A stretch of DNA of 64,000 bases from Lacinutrix sp. WUR7 (GTDB lineage Bacteria; Bacteroidota; Bacteroidia; Flavobacteriales; Flavobacteriaceae): positions 2,924,001 to 2,988,000 of the forward strand of contig NZ_CP045067.1 of the NCBI RefSeq assembly GCF_016864015.1. Direction: 5' to 3'. The position numbers and the translations under genes are program-made. Under the pieces are notes generated by a model. The model was not told the origin of the DNA and searched no databases. It saw only the letters and a program-made list of their open reading frames with translations. Of the stretch, positions 1 through 7,961 are shown in pieces. The number at the start of each line of letters is the position of its first letter. Within the stretch, counting starts at the first letter, position 1.

Positions 1-788
1 TTATTTAGCACCTGATCAAAATTCTCAAATTTAATCCAAGAGAACGTGTATAATCTATCTTCTAATTTTAAATAATTATAAGCCAATTCTTTCGCGTAAA
101 TAAAAGTACGTTGTGCATCATCAATTTCACTTGCTAATAGTAAGTTTTTGTTTTTCGGCACAAACACAGAACGCAAATTATCTAAGCTTTTATGTTTGTC
201 TAATTCGTTATTATGAATGGTATAACCGTATTCTTCCACTAAAATATCTTCCAGGTCTTTAGAAGTAATCGGTTGCGTTAGATCGATTTGATAGGCTTTA
301 GCGAAAGCAATAACACTTTCCTCTAAATCATTAAAATAATTATTATTTGCTTCTTGGTATGAACGAAGCGAAGCTAAGTAAAAACTTTCCTTACTAAAGT
401 TATAATGCTGTGCAATTTCAATAATGGTACTTATAAAAGCATTCACTTTTGCAGGAGCATTCGCTACAATTTCTATCAAGGTACTTTCTTTGATTCCGAA
501 GACTTCTAACGGAATTTCTTTTAAAATCTTGGACTGAAGAATCTCACCAATAGGAGCGAGGTTCTTATCTAGTTTTAGAGATACCATTTGATCATAAGGG
601 ATATCTAATTTCTCCGAAAGTGTTGCGATTTTATCCGGTTTTGGATATTTTTTTCCTTTTTCAATTTCGTTTAAATACGATTTTGAAAGTCCAGAAAGTT
701 TCGATAAACCAAAAAGCGATAAATCCTTGTCTGTACGTATTTGCTTGAGTTTCAAGCCAAATATGAGCTTTATATATTCTTCTTCCAT
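1..788 (-). CDS. XRE-family transcriptional regulator, RamB/PrpR-like (3' end cut by window)
   Basis: Reading on the minus strand from an ATG at 788, the frame stays open to base 1, giving at least 262 residues; the C-terminus lies outside the window. Residues 12-65 form a helix-turn-helix of the XRE (Cro/C1) type, with the segment SGLSKSYLNEIEKG as the recognition part. The rest is a long domain with no signal peptide or membrane segment. Large XRE regulators of this shape (RamB, PrpR, ScfR types) control acetate, propionate and glyoxylate metabolism in other bacteria. Here the gene is divergent from aceB-aceA and the shared promoter region carries a palindrome, so I infer that it controls the glyoxylate shunt and probably itself. 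The family assignment is fairly sure; the target is inference. Confidence 0.8.
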   Translation of the reverse strand, partial: MEEEYIKLIFGLKLKQIRTDKDLSLFGLSKLSGLSKSYLNEIEKGKKYPKPDKIATLSEKLDIPYDQMVSLKLDKNLAPIGEILQSKILKEIPLEVFGIKESTLIEIVANAPAKVNAFISTIIEIAQHYNFSKESFYLASLRSYQEANNNYFNDLEESVIAFAKAYQIDLTQPITSKDLEDILVEEYGYTIHNNELDKHKSLDNLRSVFVPKNKNLLLASEIDDAQRTFIYAKELAYNYLKLEDRLYTFSWIKFENFDQVLN

Positions 789-799
789 AATTATAAAAT

Positions 800-807
800 C
801 AAAGATA
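800..807 (-). promoter_or_regulatory. Promoter -7 element for the XRE regulator
   Basis: On the minus strand the bases read TATCTTTG, matching the Bacteroidota -7 consensus TAnnTTTG, 11 bases upstream of the regulator ATG. A GCGAAC half-site (817-822) lies just upstream, where the promoter spacer would be, which suggests autoregulation. No clear -33 TTG is visible. Confidence 0.55.
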
Positions 808-816
808 CAAAATATT

Positions 817-822
817 GCGAAC
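817..822. promoter_or_regulatory. Putative regulator half-site GCGAAC
   Basis: GCGAAC repeats one half of the palindrome at 852-865; the two GCGAAC starts are 36 bases apart. Its context, TTGCGAACTTT, also resembles the RamB-type recognition sequences known from actinobacteria. It lies between the -7 element and the expected -33 of the minus-strand regulator promoter. The role is inferred. Confidence 0.4.
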
Positions 823-851
823 TTTATAAAAAAAGAGGATTTGTAAAATTT

Positions 852-865
852 AGCGAACGTTCGCT
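852..865. promoter_or_regulatory. Palindromic operator AGCGAACGTTCGCT upstream of aceB
   Basis: A perfect 14-bp palindrome ends at the first base of the TTG taken as the -33 element of aceB (865-867). In an AT-rich intergenic region, a GC-containing perfect palindrome beside a divergent regulator is a strong operator candidate. Bound protein here would be expected to affect aceB transcription directly. Binding is not shown by the sequence. Confidence 0.6.
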
Positions 866-895
866 TGTTTTATTGAAAAGTTTGTTTTAATATTG
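865..895 (+). promoter_or_regulatory. aceB promoter (TTG-N20-TAATATTG)
   Basis: TTG at 865-867, a 20-base spacer and TAATATTG at 888-895 fit the Bacteroidota promoter pattern TTG-N17-23-TAnnTTTG with one mismatch in the -7 element. The aceB ATG follows at 916. The palindrome at 852-865 touches the -33 element. Confidence 0.6.
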
Positions 896-915
896 TAGAG
901 TAAAATCATAACAAC

Positions 916-2514
916 ATGGAAAACACACTTTTAAAACAAACGAAGATCCAATTCGCGAAATCCGTGAAAAATTACTATCCTGAAATTTTAACCGATAATG
1001 CGCTAGCTTTTATAACTGCTTTACATGAAAAGTTTAATTCGAAAAGATTAGAGTTATTAAGTAGAAGAGAACAAGAACAAGAAGTTTTTGATACTGGAAA
1101 GTTTCCAGAGTTTCCTAGAGAGACTAAAAACATTAGAGAAGGCGAATGGACTGCAGGAAGAATTCCTTTAGACATGCAAGACAGACGTGTAGAAATTACA
1201 GGTCCTGTCGATAGAAAAATGATCATTAACGCCTTAAACTCTGGAGCAAAAACGTTTATGGCCGATTTAGAAGATAGTAATGCACCAACTTGGTCGAATA
1301 CTATTGAAGGACAGCAAAACTTAATAGATGCCAATAATAAGACGATTTCTTTATATGATTCTAGAAAAGATAAGTCGTACCAATTAAATAGTAAAACAGC
1401 GGTTTTATTAGTAAGACCAAGAGGTTTACATTTAAACGAAAGACATATTCTTATTAATAATGAAGAGGCTTCAGGAAGTTTAGTAGACTTTGGTTTATAT
1501 GTTTTTCATAATACAAAATCCTTGATGGAAAACGGAACGGCTCCTTATTTTTACCTTCCAAAATTAGAACATTACTTAGAAGCACGTTGGTGGAATGAGG
1601 TATTCACTTTCGCTGAAGATTATTTAAATGTGCCACAAGGAACCTTTAAAGCAACCGTTTTAGTAGAAACGATTACGGCAAGTTTTCAGCTAGACGAAAT
1701 TATTTATGAGTTGAAAGAGCATATTGTAGGTTTAAATTGTGGTCGTTGGGATTATATTTTTTCCTATATCAAGAAATTTAGAAACCATCCAAATTTCGTA
1801 GTTCCTAATCGTGATCAGGTTACGATGACTACGCCATTTATGGATGCATATTCAAAATTGGTTATTCAACGTTGCCATAAAAGAGGAATTCTTGCTATTG
1901 GTGGAATGGCAGCTCAAATTCCGATTAAAAATAATGAAGAAGCAAATGCTGCGGCTTTAGAAAAAGTTAGAAAAGACAAAGAACGTGAAGTTAAAAACGG
2001 ACACGATGGTACTTGGGTTGCACATCCAGATTTGGTTGCCGTTGCTATGCAAGAATTTAACAAATACATGCCAACACCAAACCAATTAAATGTGCTTCGT
2101 GAAGATGTACATATTACCGCTGAAGATTTAGTCGAAATCCCTCAAGGTACCGTAACCGAAGCAGGAATTAGAAAAAATATTAACGTTGGTATTTTATATA
2201 CCGAAGCTTGGCTGCGAGGTCATGGCGCAGTAGCATTATATAATTTAATGGAAGATGCTGCAACTGCCGAAATATCCAGAACACAAGTCTGGCAATGGCT
2301 AAAAAACGAAGTCCAACTAGAGGATGGTAGATTATTTACAAGATCTTTATTTGATGCTATTTTTGATAGTGAAGTCGAAAAAATCATTACCATAATTGGT
2401 CAAGATAAAATAGAGGATACCAAGTTTGAATTGGCAATTGAGTTGTTTGAAAGATTAGTAACACAAGAAAAATTTGAAGAGTTTTTAACACTTTCAGCAT
2501 ACCAATACATTTAA
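916..2514 (+). CDS. aceB: Malate synthase A
   Basis: Malate synthase condenses glyoxylate with acetyl-CoA to malate, the second step of the glyoxylate shunt in the cytosol. The 532-residue length is normal for the A isoform. The family signature is visible at about residues 266-282 as KEHIVGLNCGRWDYIF, and the glyoxylate-site elements VRPRG (about 167-171) and ETI (about 251-253) are present. The ATG at 916 follows a recognisable promoter and gives the expected family N-terminus. It is followed after about 260 bases by aceA on the same strand, and is divergent from an XRE regulator, so it is probably induced on acetate or fatty acids. There is no sign of damage. Confidence is high. Confidence 0.96.
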   Translation: MENTLLKQTKIQFAKSVKNYYPEILTDNALAFITALHEKFNSKRLELLSRREQEQEVFDTGKFPEFPRETKNIREGEWTAGRIPLDMQDRRVEITGPVDRKMIINALNSGAKTFMADLEDSNAPTWSNTIEGQQNLIDANNKTISLYDSRKDKSYQLNSKTAVLLVRPRGLHLNERHILINNEEASGSLVDFGLYVFHNTKSLMENGTAPYFYLPKLEHYLEARWWNEVFTFAEDYLNVPQGTFKATVLVETITASFQLDEIIYELKEHIVGLNCGRWDYIFSYIKKFRNHPNFVVPNRDQVTMTTPFMDAYSKLVIQRCHKRGILAIGGMAAQIPIKNNEEANAAALEKVRKDKEREVKNGHDGTWVAHPDLVAVAMQEFNKYMPTPNQLNVLREDVHITAEDLVEIPQGTVTEAGIRKNINVGILYTEAWLRGHGAVALYNLMEDAATAEISRTQVWQWLKNEVQLEDGRLFTRSLFDAIFDSEVEKIITIIGQDKIEDTKFELAIELFERLVTQEKFEEFLTLSAYQYI

Positions 2515-2568
2515 CCCATAGTATACAATAGAAAATCTATTACAGCTTGGAGCTACTGCAAATACTAT

Positions 2569-2580
2569 CGCTGCGCAGCG
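2569..2580. repeat. 12-bp palindrome CGCTGCGCAGCG between aceB and aceA
   Basis: A perfect 12-bp GC-rich palindrome lies 55 bases after the aceB stop, in otherwise AT-rich sequence. There is no T-run directly after it, so it does not look like a standard terminator. Function unknown. Confidence 0.4.
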
Positions 2581-2692
2581 CCTTTTATTTTCACCATAAC
2601 AATGCTATGCTAAAAATAAAAAACACTAGTATTTATTGTATCTCCAAACTTCACAACGAAGTTCTATCGCATACTAAGGGTAAAAAAAAAAA

Positions 2693-2723
2693 GTCTCGCA
2701 ACTACTGCAATAGTTTGCGAGAC
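2693..2723 (+). promoter_or_regulatory. Stem-loop in the aceB-aceA leader
   Basis: GTCTCGCAA (2693-2701) pairs with TTGCGAGAC (2715-2723), a perfect 9-bp stem around a 13-base loop that can pair further. It lies 48 bases before the aceA ATG. The arms contain TTGCGA, also present in the half-site upstream of the regulator at 816-820, so it could be an RNA hairpin or another binding site. No T-run follows directly. Confidence 0.45.
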
Positions 2724-2771
2724 AACAATATCAAAATCTAGAAAAAAATCTTAATACATAAATACAAAATT

Positions 2772-4403
2772 ATGAAAAATTTAGCACAAAGTAATTATAG
2801 TTCAGCTTTAGAAAAAGTAAGAAATCTTAAAGCAAAGTATGGAAATACTTGGAATGCAATAAACCCAGAAAACGCAGCTAGAATGGTGACACAAAATCGT
2901 TTTAAAACAGGTTTAGACATCGCTAAATATACAGCAGCAATTATGCGAGAAGATATGGCTGCTTATGATGCCGATTCTTCGAATTACACACAATCTTTAG
3001 GTTGCTGGCACGGATTTGTTGCCCAACAAAAAATGATTGCCGTTAAAAAACATCATAAAACAACAAGCAAAAGATACTTATACCTTTCTGGTTGGATGGT
3101 TGCTGCATTACGTTCAGAATTCGGACCATTACCAGATCAGTCTATGCACGAAAAAACTGCAGTACCAAGTCTTATAGCAGAAATCTATGATTTTCTACGT
3201 CAGGCAGATGCTATCGAATTGAATGATTTATTTAAAAGACTAGAAAACGGGGAAGATGTGCAAGATCAAATAGATAATTTTGAAACCCATATCGTTCCAA
3301 TTATTGCAGATATTGATGCTGGTTTTGGAAACGAAGAAGCGACGTATTTATTAACTAAAAAAATGATTGAAGCAGGAGCTTGTGCGATTCAGATAGAAAA
3401 CCAGGTGTCGGATGCAAAACAATGCGGACATCAAGATGGAAAGGTAACCGTGCCACATGAAGATTTTATAGCGAAATTAAATGCTATTCGTTATGCCTTT
3501 TTAGAATTAGGAATAGAGGATGGAATTATAGTAGCAAGAACAGATTCGGAAGGAGCAGGTTTAACACAAAAACTTCCAGTAAGTCAAGAGCCAGGAGATT
3601 TAGCGTCACAGTATTTAGCTTTTGTAGAAGCAGAAGAAATTGCTATTGATGAAGCTAGAGAAGATGATGTATTGCTTAAAAGAGATGGTAAATTAGTGCG
3701 TCCGGTACGTTTACCAAACGGTTTGTATAAATTTAAAGATGGATCGAATATTGATCGTGTGGTTTTAGATTGTATTACCAGTCTTCAAAATGGCGCAGAT
3801 TTATTATGGATTGAAACCCCAACACCAAATGTGAAACAAATTGCACATATGGTAAATAGAGTAAAAGAAGTGGTGCCAAATGCGAAATTGGTTTATAACA
3901 ATTCACCATCTTTTAACTGGACATTAAATTTCCGTAAACAAGTATTTGAAGAAATGCTTGCAGAAGGAGAAAATATGACTGCTTACGATAGAAATAATTT
4001 AATGAATGCAGAATATGACAATACTGAGTTGTGCTTCCGTGCAGACGAGAAAATCAAAACATTCCAAAAAGATGGCGCAAGAGAAGCTGGTATTTTTCAC
4101 CACTTAATTACGTTGCCAACCTACCATACAACCGCATTGCATATGAATGATTTAACCAAAGGTTATTTTGGAGAAGAAGGTATGCTTGCTTATGTTAAAG
4201 GTGTACAAAGACAAGAAATTAGAAAAGGAGTTTCTTGTGTAAAGCACCAAAGAATGGCTGGTTCTGATCTTGGAGATGATCATAAAGCCTTTTTTGCAGG
4301 AGATAGAGCTTTAAAAGCAGGAGGTGAAAATAATACTTCTAACCAATTTGGTTCCGATAAACAAAGTACGGAAGCTAAGGAAAAAGAAGGTGTACTAGCT
4401 TAG
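2772..4403 (+). CDS. aceA: Isocitrate lyase
   Basis: Isocitrate lyase cleaves isocitrate to glyoxylate and succinate, the first step of the glyoxylate shunt. At 543 residues it belongs to the longer form of the family. The catalytic loop reads AKQCGH with the nucleophile at Cys218 (the usual form is KKCGH), and the metal-binding stretch IIADIDAGFGN precedes it at about residues 177-187. The segment NNSPSFNW near residue 376 is the glyoxylate/succinate-binding motif. The ATG at 2772 gives a standard N-terminus. It follows aceB on the same strand with a hairpin-containing gap of 257 bases, so it may be cotranscribed or have its own leader control. A strong terminator follows at 4434. Confidence is high. 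Confidence 0.96.
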   Translation: MKNLAQSNYSSALEKVRNLKAKYGNTWNAINPENAARMVTQNRFKTGLDIAKYTAAIMREDMAAYDADSSNYTQSLGCWHGFVAQQKMIAVKKHHKTTSKRYLYLSGWMVAALRSEFGPLPDQSMHEKTAVPSLIAEIYDFLRQADAIELNDLFKRLENGEDVQDQIDNFETHIVPIIADIDAGFGNEEATYLLTKKMIEAGACAIQIENQVSDAKQCGHQDGKVTVPHEDFIAKLNAIRYAFLELGIEDGIIVARTDSEGAGLTQKLPVSQEPGDLASQYLAFVEAEEIAIDEAREDDVLLKRDGKLVRPVRLPNGLYKFKDGSNIDRVVLDCITSLQNGADLLWIETPTPNVKQIAHMVNRVKEVVPNAKLVYNNSPSFNWTLNFRKQVFEEMLAEGENMTAYDRNNLMNAEYDNTELCFRADEKIKTFQKDGAREAGIFHHLITLPTYHTTALHMNDLTKGYFGEEGMLAYVKGVQRQEIRKGVSCVKHQRMAGSDLGDDHKAFFAGDRALKAGGENNTSNQFGSDKQSTEAKEKEGVLA

Positions 4404-4433
4404 ACCTAAGGTTATTAAATAAATATAATAAAT

Positions 4434-4467
4434 AAAAAGACGTTTCTAATTTTAGAAACGTCTTTTT
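4434..4467. terminator. Terminator after aceA
   Basis: A 15-bp perfect stem (AAAAAGACGTTTCTA / TAGAAACGTCTTTTT) with a 4-base loop lies 31 bases after the aceA stop. It has A- and T-runs on its two sides, so it can work in both directions, and it also lies downstream of the minus-strand gene ending at 4559. Confidence 0.85.
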
Positions 4468-4558
4468 GATTTTAATATCATATAGAGCGAAAACGAAATA
4501 CTTTTAAAACCAATTCTTAAAATTTCTGACTGTGCTCAAACAGACATCTTTTTTGCTG

Positions 4559-5509
4559 TTATAAAGGATATTCCATTTTAATATCACTTCGTTGGTACGG
4601 CGAATTCTTTTCTAATGGTTGTTCAATAAACCCGTATTTTCTATAAATGTAGATTGCATTTTCTAGTTTTCGGCTCGAGTAGAGTAGTAGTCTTTTAAAT
4701 TCTTGTTCTCTTGCAAAATCTAAACAATGTTGCATGAGTTTTTGTCCGATTTTAAAACCTCTATGTGCAGGAGAAACTGCCATTTTTGTTAGCTCGAAAG
4801 TCCCTTCTTCTTCTATTGGCATTAGTGCTACTGTGCCAACAATTTCATTTTCTAATTTAGCAAAAAAGATATAACCACCTTTGGCTATAATATATGTATC
4901 AGGCTTGCCAAGCACCTCTTCATCATACGGCTCAACAACAAAATATTTTTTTAACCATTCTATATTTAAGTTGTAAAAATCTTTAGCATATATGTTATCA
5001 TAAGCAATGATTTCTAGTTGTGTTGGTGTATTCATTTTTATTTTATCTATTATTAATTGACTTAATGGTTGTGCATTTAGTTTACTTTCTAATTTATTTA
5101 AATGTTCTATTAATGAGGAGGAAGAATGCATGGTGAATTCTTTAATTATAGAATCGATGCCATTCCAAATAGGTATAATTTGAATAAGAAAATTTTCTCC
5201 TTTTTTGGAAAGCTGAATATTTTTTTTTCTTTTATCTGTTTTTGAATTGGAAACCGCTATTAATCCCTTTTTAGATAATTTGTTTAATGCTTGTGTAACG
5301 GCAGGTTGTGATATGTTTAAAGACTCATTAATTTCTGTATTTGTAACTCCTTTTTTATTGACAATTATTTTAAAAGTGGGAAACAAATACGGATCAAAAT
5401 CGATGTTAAAATGATTGTATACGAGTTGTGTTTCCTTCATCATAAACTCACTAATTCGTTTTAATCGAGAGCCTATTGCTAATTCTCCGAAACCTTGTAG
5501 TGCATCCAT
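4559..5509 (-). CDS. MarR-type regulator fused to a GNAT acetyltransferase
   Basis: This 316-residue protein joins two domains. Residues about 10-150 form a MarR-family winged helix, with GVTNTEINESLNISQPAVTQ as the recognition region and DKRKKNIQLSKKG as the wing. Residues about 165-316 form a GCN5-related N-acetyltransferase, with the acetyl-CoA motif VSPAHRGFKIGQKLM near residue 250 and a terminal KYGF strand. MarR-GNAT fusions occur in several bacterial groups; their substrates are mostly unknown. The frame is clean through the junction, so this is a true fusion and not two genes joined by error. The gene stands alone on the minus strand between aceA and the hutG pair. Domain calls are firm; ligand, target and acetyl acceptor cannot be read from the sequence. 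Confidence 0.9.
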   Translation of the reverse strand: MDALQGFGELAIGSRLKRISEFMMKETQLVYNHFNIDFDPYLFPTFKIIVNKKGVTNTEINESLNISQPAVTQALNKLSKKGLIAVSNSKTDKRKKNIQLSKKGENFLIQIIPIWNGIDSIIKEFTMHSSSSLIEHLNKLESKLNAQPLSQLIIDKIKMNTPTQLEIIAYDNIYAKDFYNLNIEWLKKYFVVEPYDEEVLGKPDTYIIAKGGYIFFAKLENEIVGTVALMPIEEEGTFELTKMAVSPAHRGFKIGQKLMQHCLDFAREQEFKRLLLYSSRKLENAIYIYRKYGFIEQPLEKNSPYQRSDIKMEYPL

Positions 5510-5578
5510 AATATAAATAGTTATATAAGTACTTATGTAAAATTAATATTTCCTTTTTATTTTTCCTAATAAATAGTA

Positions 5579-5869
5579 TTATTTAATAAATATTATAGCA
5601 AAAAACAGGAGCAGTAAAGAGATGGAAGATATAAAAAAGGTAAGGTTAAATATGGATTTATCTGCTACTTTTTTTCGGATTAAATCGATAACCAACCAAA
5701 TAGGAATAAGGAAACTGACAATAAAAACAGGAGTAGAAAGTATTTTTGAAAAATCACGAAACCAATCGGATTTGACTTGATTGATCTCCATAAACAATAA
5801 GGTTATTATAAATATAAAAATAGCGAATGAAAAACCTAATCGCAGGAATTCTAATTGAATTTTAGACAT
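5579..5869 (-). CDS. Small three-helix membrane protein of unknown function
   Basis: This 96-residue protein has three hydrophobic segments, at about residues 10-27, 44-62 and 72-95, joined by short charged loops, so it is predicted to lie in the inner membrane. I recognise no family. Its ATG overlaps the stop of the upstream hutG gene in the arrangement ATAATG, which points to translational coupling and cotranscription with hutG. The sequence gives no direct link to histidine metabolism. It is probably real because of the coupling and the clean topology. Confidence 0.7.
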   Translation of the reverse strand: MSKIQLEFLRLGFSFAIFIFIITLLFMEINQVKSDWFRDFSKILSTPVFIVSFLIPIWLVIDLIRKKVADKSIFNLTFFISSISLLLLFFAIIFIK

Positions 5870-6891
5870 TATTTGGTGGTGTTTGCTCTAATAAAATCGG
5901 TGATTAAATAGCTTATTAATTTACCGACTTGTGTTTCGTTTTCTGGATTAGCAACCGCTTCACTAATATGTAAGTACGTTGCGTTTTTATGTTTTCCGAA
6001 ATAATCTACAAAGCTTCTAGCTTTAGTAACTGAGAATCCACTTGGTGTCATGGCGCTACTTGGTATGTTTTCAATGGCATCACAATCTATTTCAATACCA
6101 AAAGGTTTTGCAGAAACGTGTTTTAAAGCGCGTTCCATTTCTTTTTTAAATTTTAGTTCTCTTCGAACAGCAATGGCTTCAAACGTATTAAAAGCAATCC
6201 GTTTTTGTTTTGCAATACGGTTTAAAATATTTTGTGAATTATAGTTTTCATGTAATCCAAAAATAAAGTAATTATTTAAAAACCCTTCCGCGAAAGCGTA
6301 GCTAAAACCATTACCACTATGCCTTCCTTCTTCATCTCTAAAATCGGTATGTGCATCAAAATTAACAGCATTTACAGAGGTGTTTAAAGCGAGCGAACTT
6401 CCTTTAATATTACCATAAGCGTTGTTGTGTCCGCCACCAATAATAATTGGTATTTTGCCAGCCTTAACTATGGTATGCACTAAATTAGACACCTGTTTGT
6501 CTATTTTTTGCACCATTTTTCGAGCTTTCTCTACATCTTTCTTTTTGGTTTGATCTAGCGTTTTTAGTTTTTCGTGTGCTTCATTAAAATCTAAATGTCC
6601 TAAAATAAGGACTTTCTTGGCATGTGTAAATTGGTTGCTTTGTATATTTAACAAAATTTTAATTACGGCATGAAAAGTAATGGAAGTCCCTGATTTTCCG
6701 TGATTTGCGAAAACTCCTACATCTTCAGGTAAACCAATTAAAACATAGCTAACATCTAAATTTATAAGTTGCTCGTATATATTGGAAACAGAGGTTAATA
6801 CTTGAATGTGTTCGCCAAATTTAGATTCTTTTGGTCTTTTATTAAGCAAGCTTTTTAGTTTTGTGTCGTTAAATAAAACCAATTTGTCCAT
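5869..6891 (-). CDS. hutG: Formimidoylglutamase (arginase family)
   Basis: The enzyme hydrolyses N-formimidoyl-L-glutamate to glutamate and formamide, the last step of one branch of histidine degradation. The 340-residue protein carries the arginase/agmatinase metal motifs in order: GGGHNNAYG near residue 153, NFDAHTDFR near residue 178, and EIDCDAI near residue 267, supplying the His and Asp ligands for two Mn ions. Arginase and agmatinase are close relatives, but the hutI gene 1.6 kb away supports hutG. The N-terminal extension before the metal site is typical of flavobacterial members. The stop codon overlaps the start of a small membrane-protein gene. hutH and hutU are not in the window. 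Confidence 0.85.
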   Translation of the reverse strand: MDKLVLFNDTKLKSLLNKRPKESKFGEHIQVLTSVSNIYEQLINLDVSYVLIGLPEDVGVFANHGKSGTSITFHAVIKILLNIQSNQFTHAKKVLILGHLDFNEAHEKLKTLDQTKKKDVEKARKMVQKIDKQVSNLVHTIVKAGKIPIIIGGGHNNAYGNIKGSSLALNTSVNAVNFDAHTDFRDEEGRHSGNGFSYAFAEGFLNNYFIFGLHENYNSQNILNRIAKQKRIAFNTFEAIAVRRELKFKKEMERALKHVSAKPFGIEIDCDAIENIPSSAMTPSGFSVTKARSFVDYFGKHKNATYLHISEAVANPENETQVGKLISYLITDFIRANTTK

Positions 6892-6970
6892 AAAATGAAA
6901 TCTGTTTTTTTAAGTAATTAAAAGTACATTTTTTTTACTCGAAATAAGAATTATAATATTAAATAATAAA

Positions 6971-6978
6971 TATATTTG
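6971..6978 (+). promoter_or_regulatory. Promoter -7 element TATATTTG
   Basis: TATATTTG matches TAnnTTTG exactly, 45 bases upstream of the ATG at 7024. No TTG at the expected -33 distance is evident. Confidence 0.55.
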
Positions 6979-7023
6979 AAACAACAATTACGCTCTAAAT
7001 TTTAACCTTAAAAACAAGTAATT

Positions 7024-7908
7024 ATGACAGATAAGAAAAATAGCATAGGATTAAAAGTAGCTCTAGGTATTGCATTGGCTTTATTTTTAGGAACTGGATT
7101 TTATACTTCTCAATTATATCAAGAGAAAAAAGAAAATGAAGTACAGCTTATTAAAGAAAAGCAATTAGTAATGAATGATTTAAGCAATATGGCAAAACAA
7201 TATGATATTGCTATTGGTGAAAATGATATTGCTAATGAAAAATTAGTGGAAGCTAAAGAGCGTATTCAAGGACTTATGGATTCTTTAAAAGTATCAGAAG
7301 CAAATATTGGTAGCTTATGGAAATACAAACAAAAGTATCTATCCTTACAAAAAGAAATGGATGTTCTTTTAGTAGAAAATGATAGATTAAAAGTTGAAAA
7401 CCAATTATTAGCAACCTCTTTAGATAGTACGAAAGTTAGATTAGAAGAGCGTACGATGTTTACAGATTCTCTGTTAGTACAAAACACTGCTTTGGCAGAA
7501 GTTGTTGAAACTGCAGCAGTATTAAACACGGTAGGTTTAAAAGGATATGGTGTTATAGAACGTAGTTCTGGAAAATTAATTCCTACAGAAAGAGCAAAAC
7601 GTGTAGATAAGATTAGAGTTTGTTATACGGTTGCTAAAAATAGATTAGTACAGGCTGGAGATCAAGAATTTTATGTGCAAGTAATTGGACCTAATAATAA
7701 TATTTTAGGAGAAAATGCACAAGTACAGTTTGATGATCAAAGCTTAAATTATAGTGTTATTAGTAAATTTAATTATGAGAATAACTCTTTAGATGTTTGC
7801 GAGTTTGTTTCTGCAAGAGGTGATAATGATTTTGAAAAAGGGCGTTACGTAGTAAATGTTTTTAATGACAAAGAATTAATTTCAAGCAATGAGTTTTCTT
7901 TAAAATAA
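7024..7908 (+). CDS. Membrane-anchored coiled-coil protein of unknown function
   Basis: This 294-residue protein has one N-terminal hydrophobic segment (about residues 9-27), followed by a long stretch rich in Glu, Lys and Leu with heptad character (about 30-160), and then a globular C-terminal part of about 130 residues with alternating hydrophobic residues that suggest beta structure. It is therefore probably anchored in the inner membrane with its bulk in the periplasm. Coiled-coil proteins of this shape are common in flavobacteria and are often misnamed as chromosome-partitioning proteins; I see no ATPase or DNA-binding motif that would support such a name. It stands alone between a good promoter element and a terminator. 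Confidence 0.75.
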   Translation: MTDKKNSIGLKVALGIALALFLGTGFYTSQLYQEKKENEVQLIKEKQLVMNDLSNMAKQYDIAIGENDIANEKLVEAKERIQGLMDSLKVSEANIGSLWKYKQKYLSLQKEMDVLLVENDRLKVENQLLATSLDSTKVRLEERTMFTDSLLVQNTALAEVVETAAVLNTVGLKGYGVIERSSGKLIPTERAKRVDKIRVCYTVAKNRLVQAGDQEFYVQVIGPNNNILGENAQVQFDDQSLNYSVISKFNYENNSLDVCEFVSARGDNDFEKGRYVVNVFNDKELISSNEFSLK

Positions 7909-7930
7909 AAGTTAGTAATTAATCCATTTA

Positions 7931-7960
7931 AAAGTCTGAAGCTATCTAGCTTCGGGCTTT
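7931..7960. terminator. Terminator shared by converging genes
   Basis: A 13-bp stem with two wobble pairs (AAAGTCTGAAGCT / AGCTTCGGGCTTT) and loop ATCT is followed by a T-run. It lies between the ends of the plus-strand gene at 7908 and the minus-strand gene at 7962 and may serve both. Confidence 0.8.
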
Positions 7961-7961
7961 T

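Noticed and set aside
2547-2741. Short 64-residue open frame between aceB and aceA
   Set aside because: It spans both palindromes and a poly-A run, has no promoter or coding-like composition, and is better explained as intergenic sequence.
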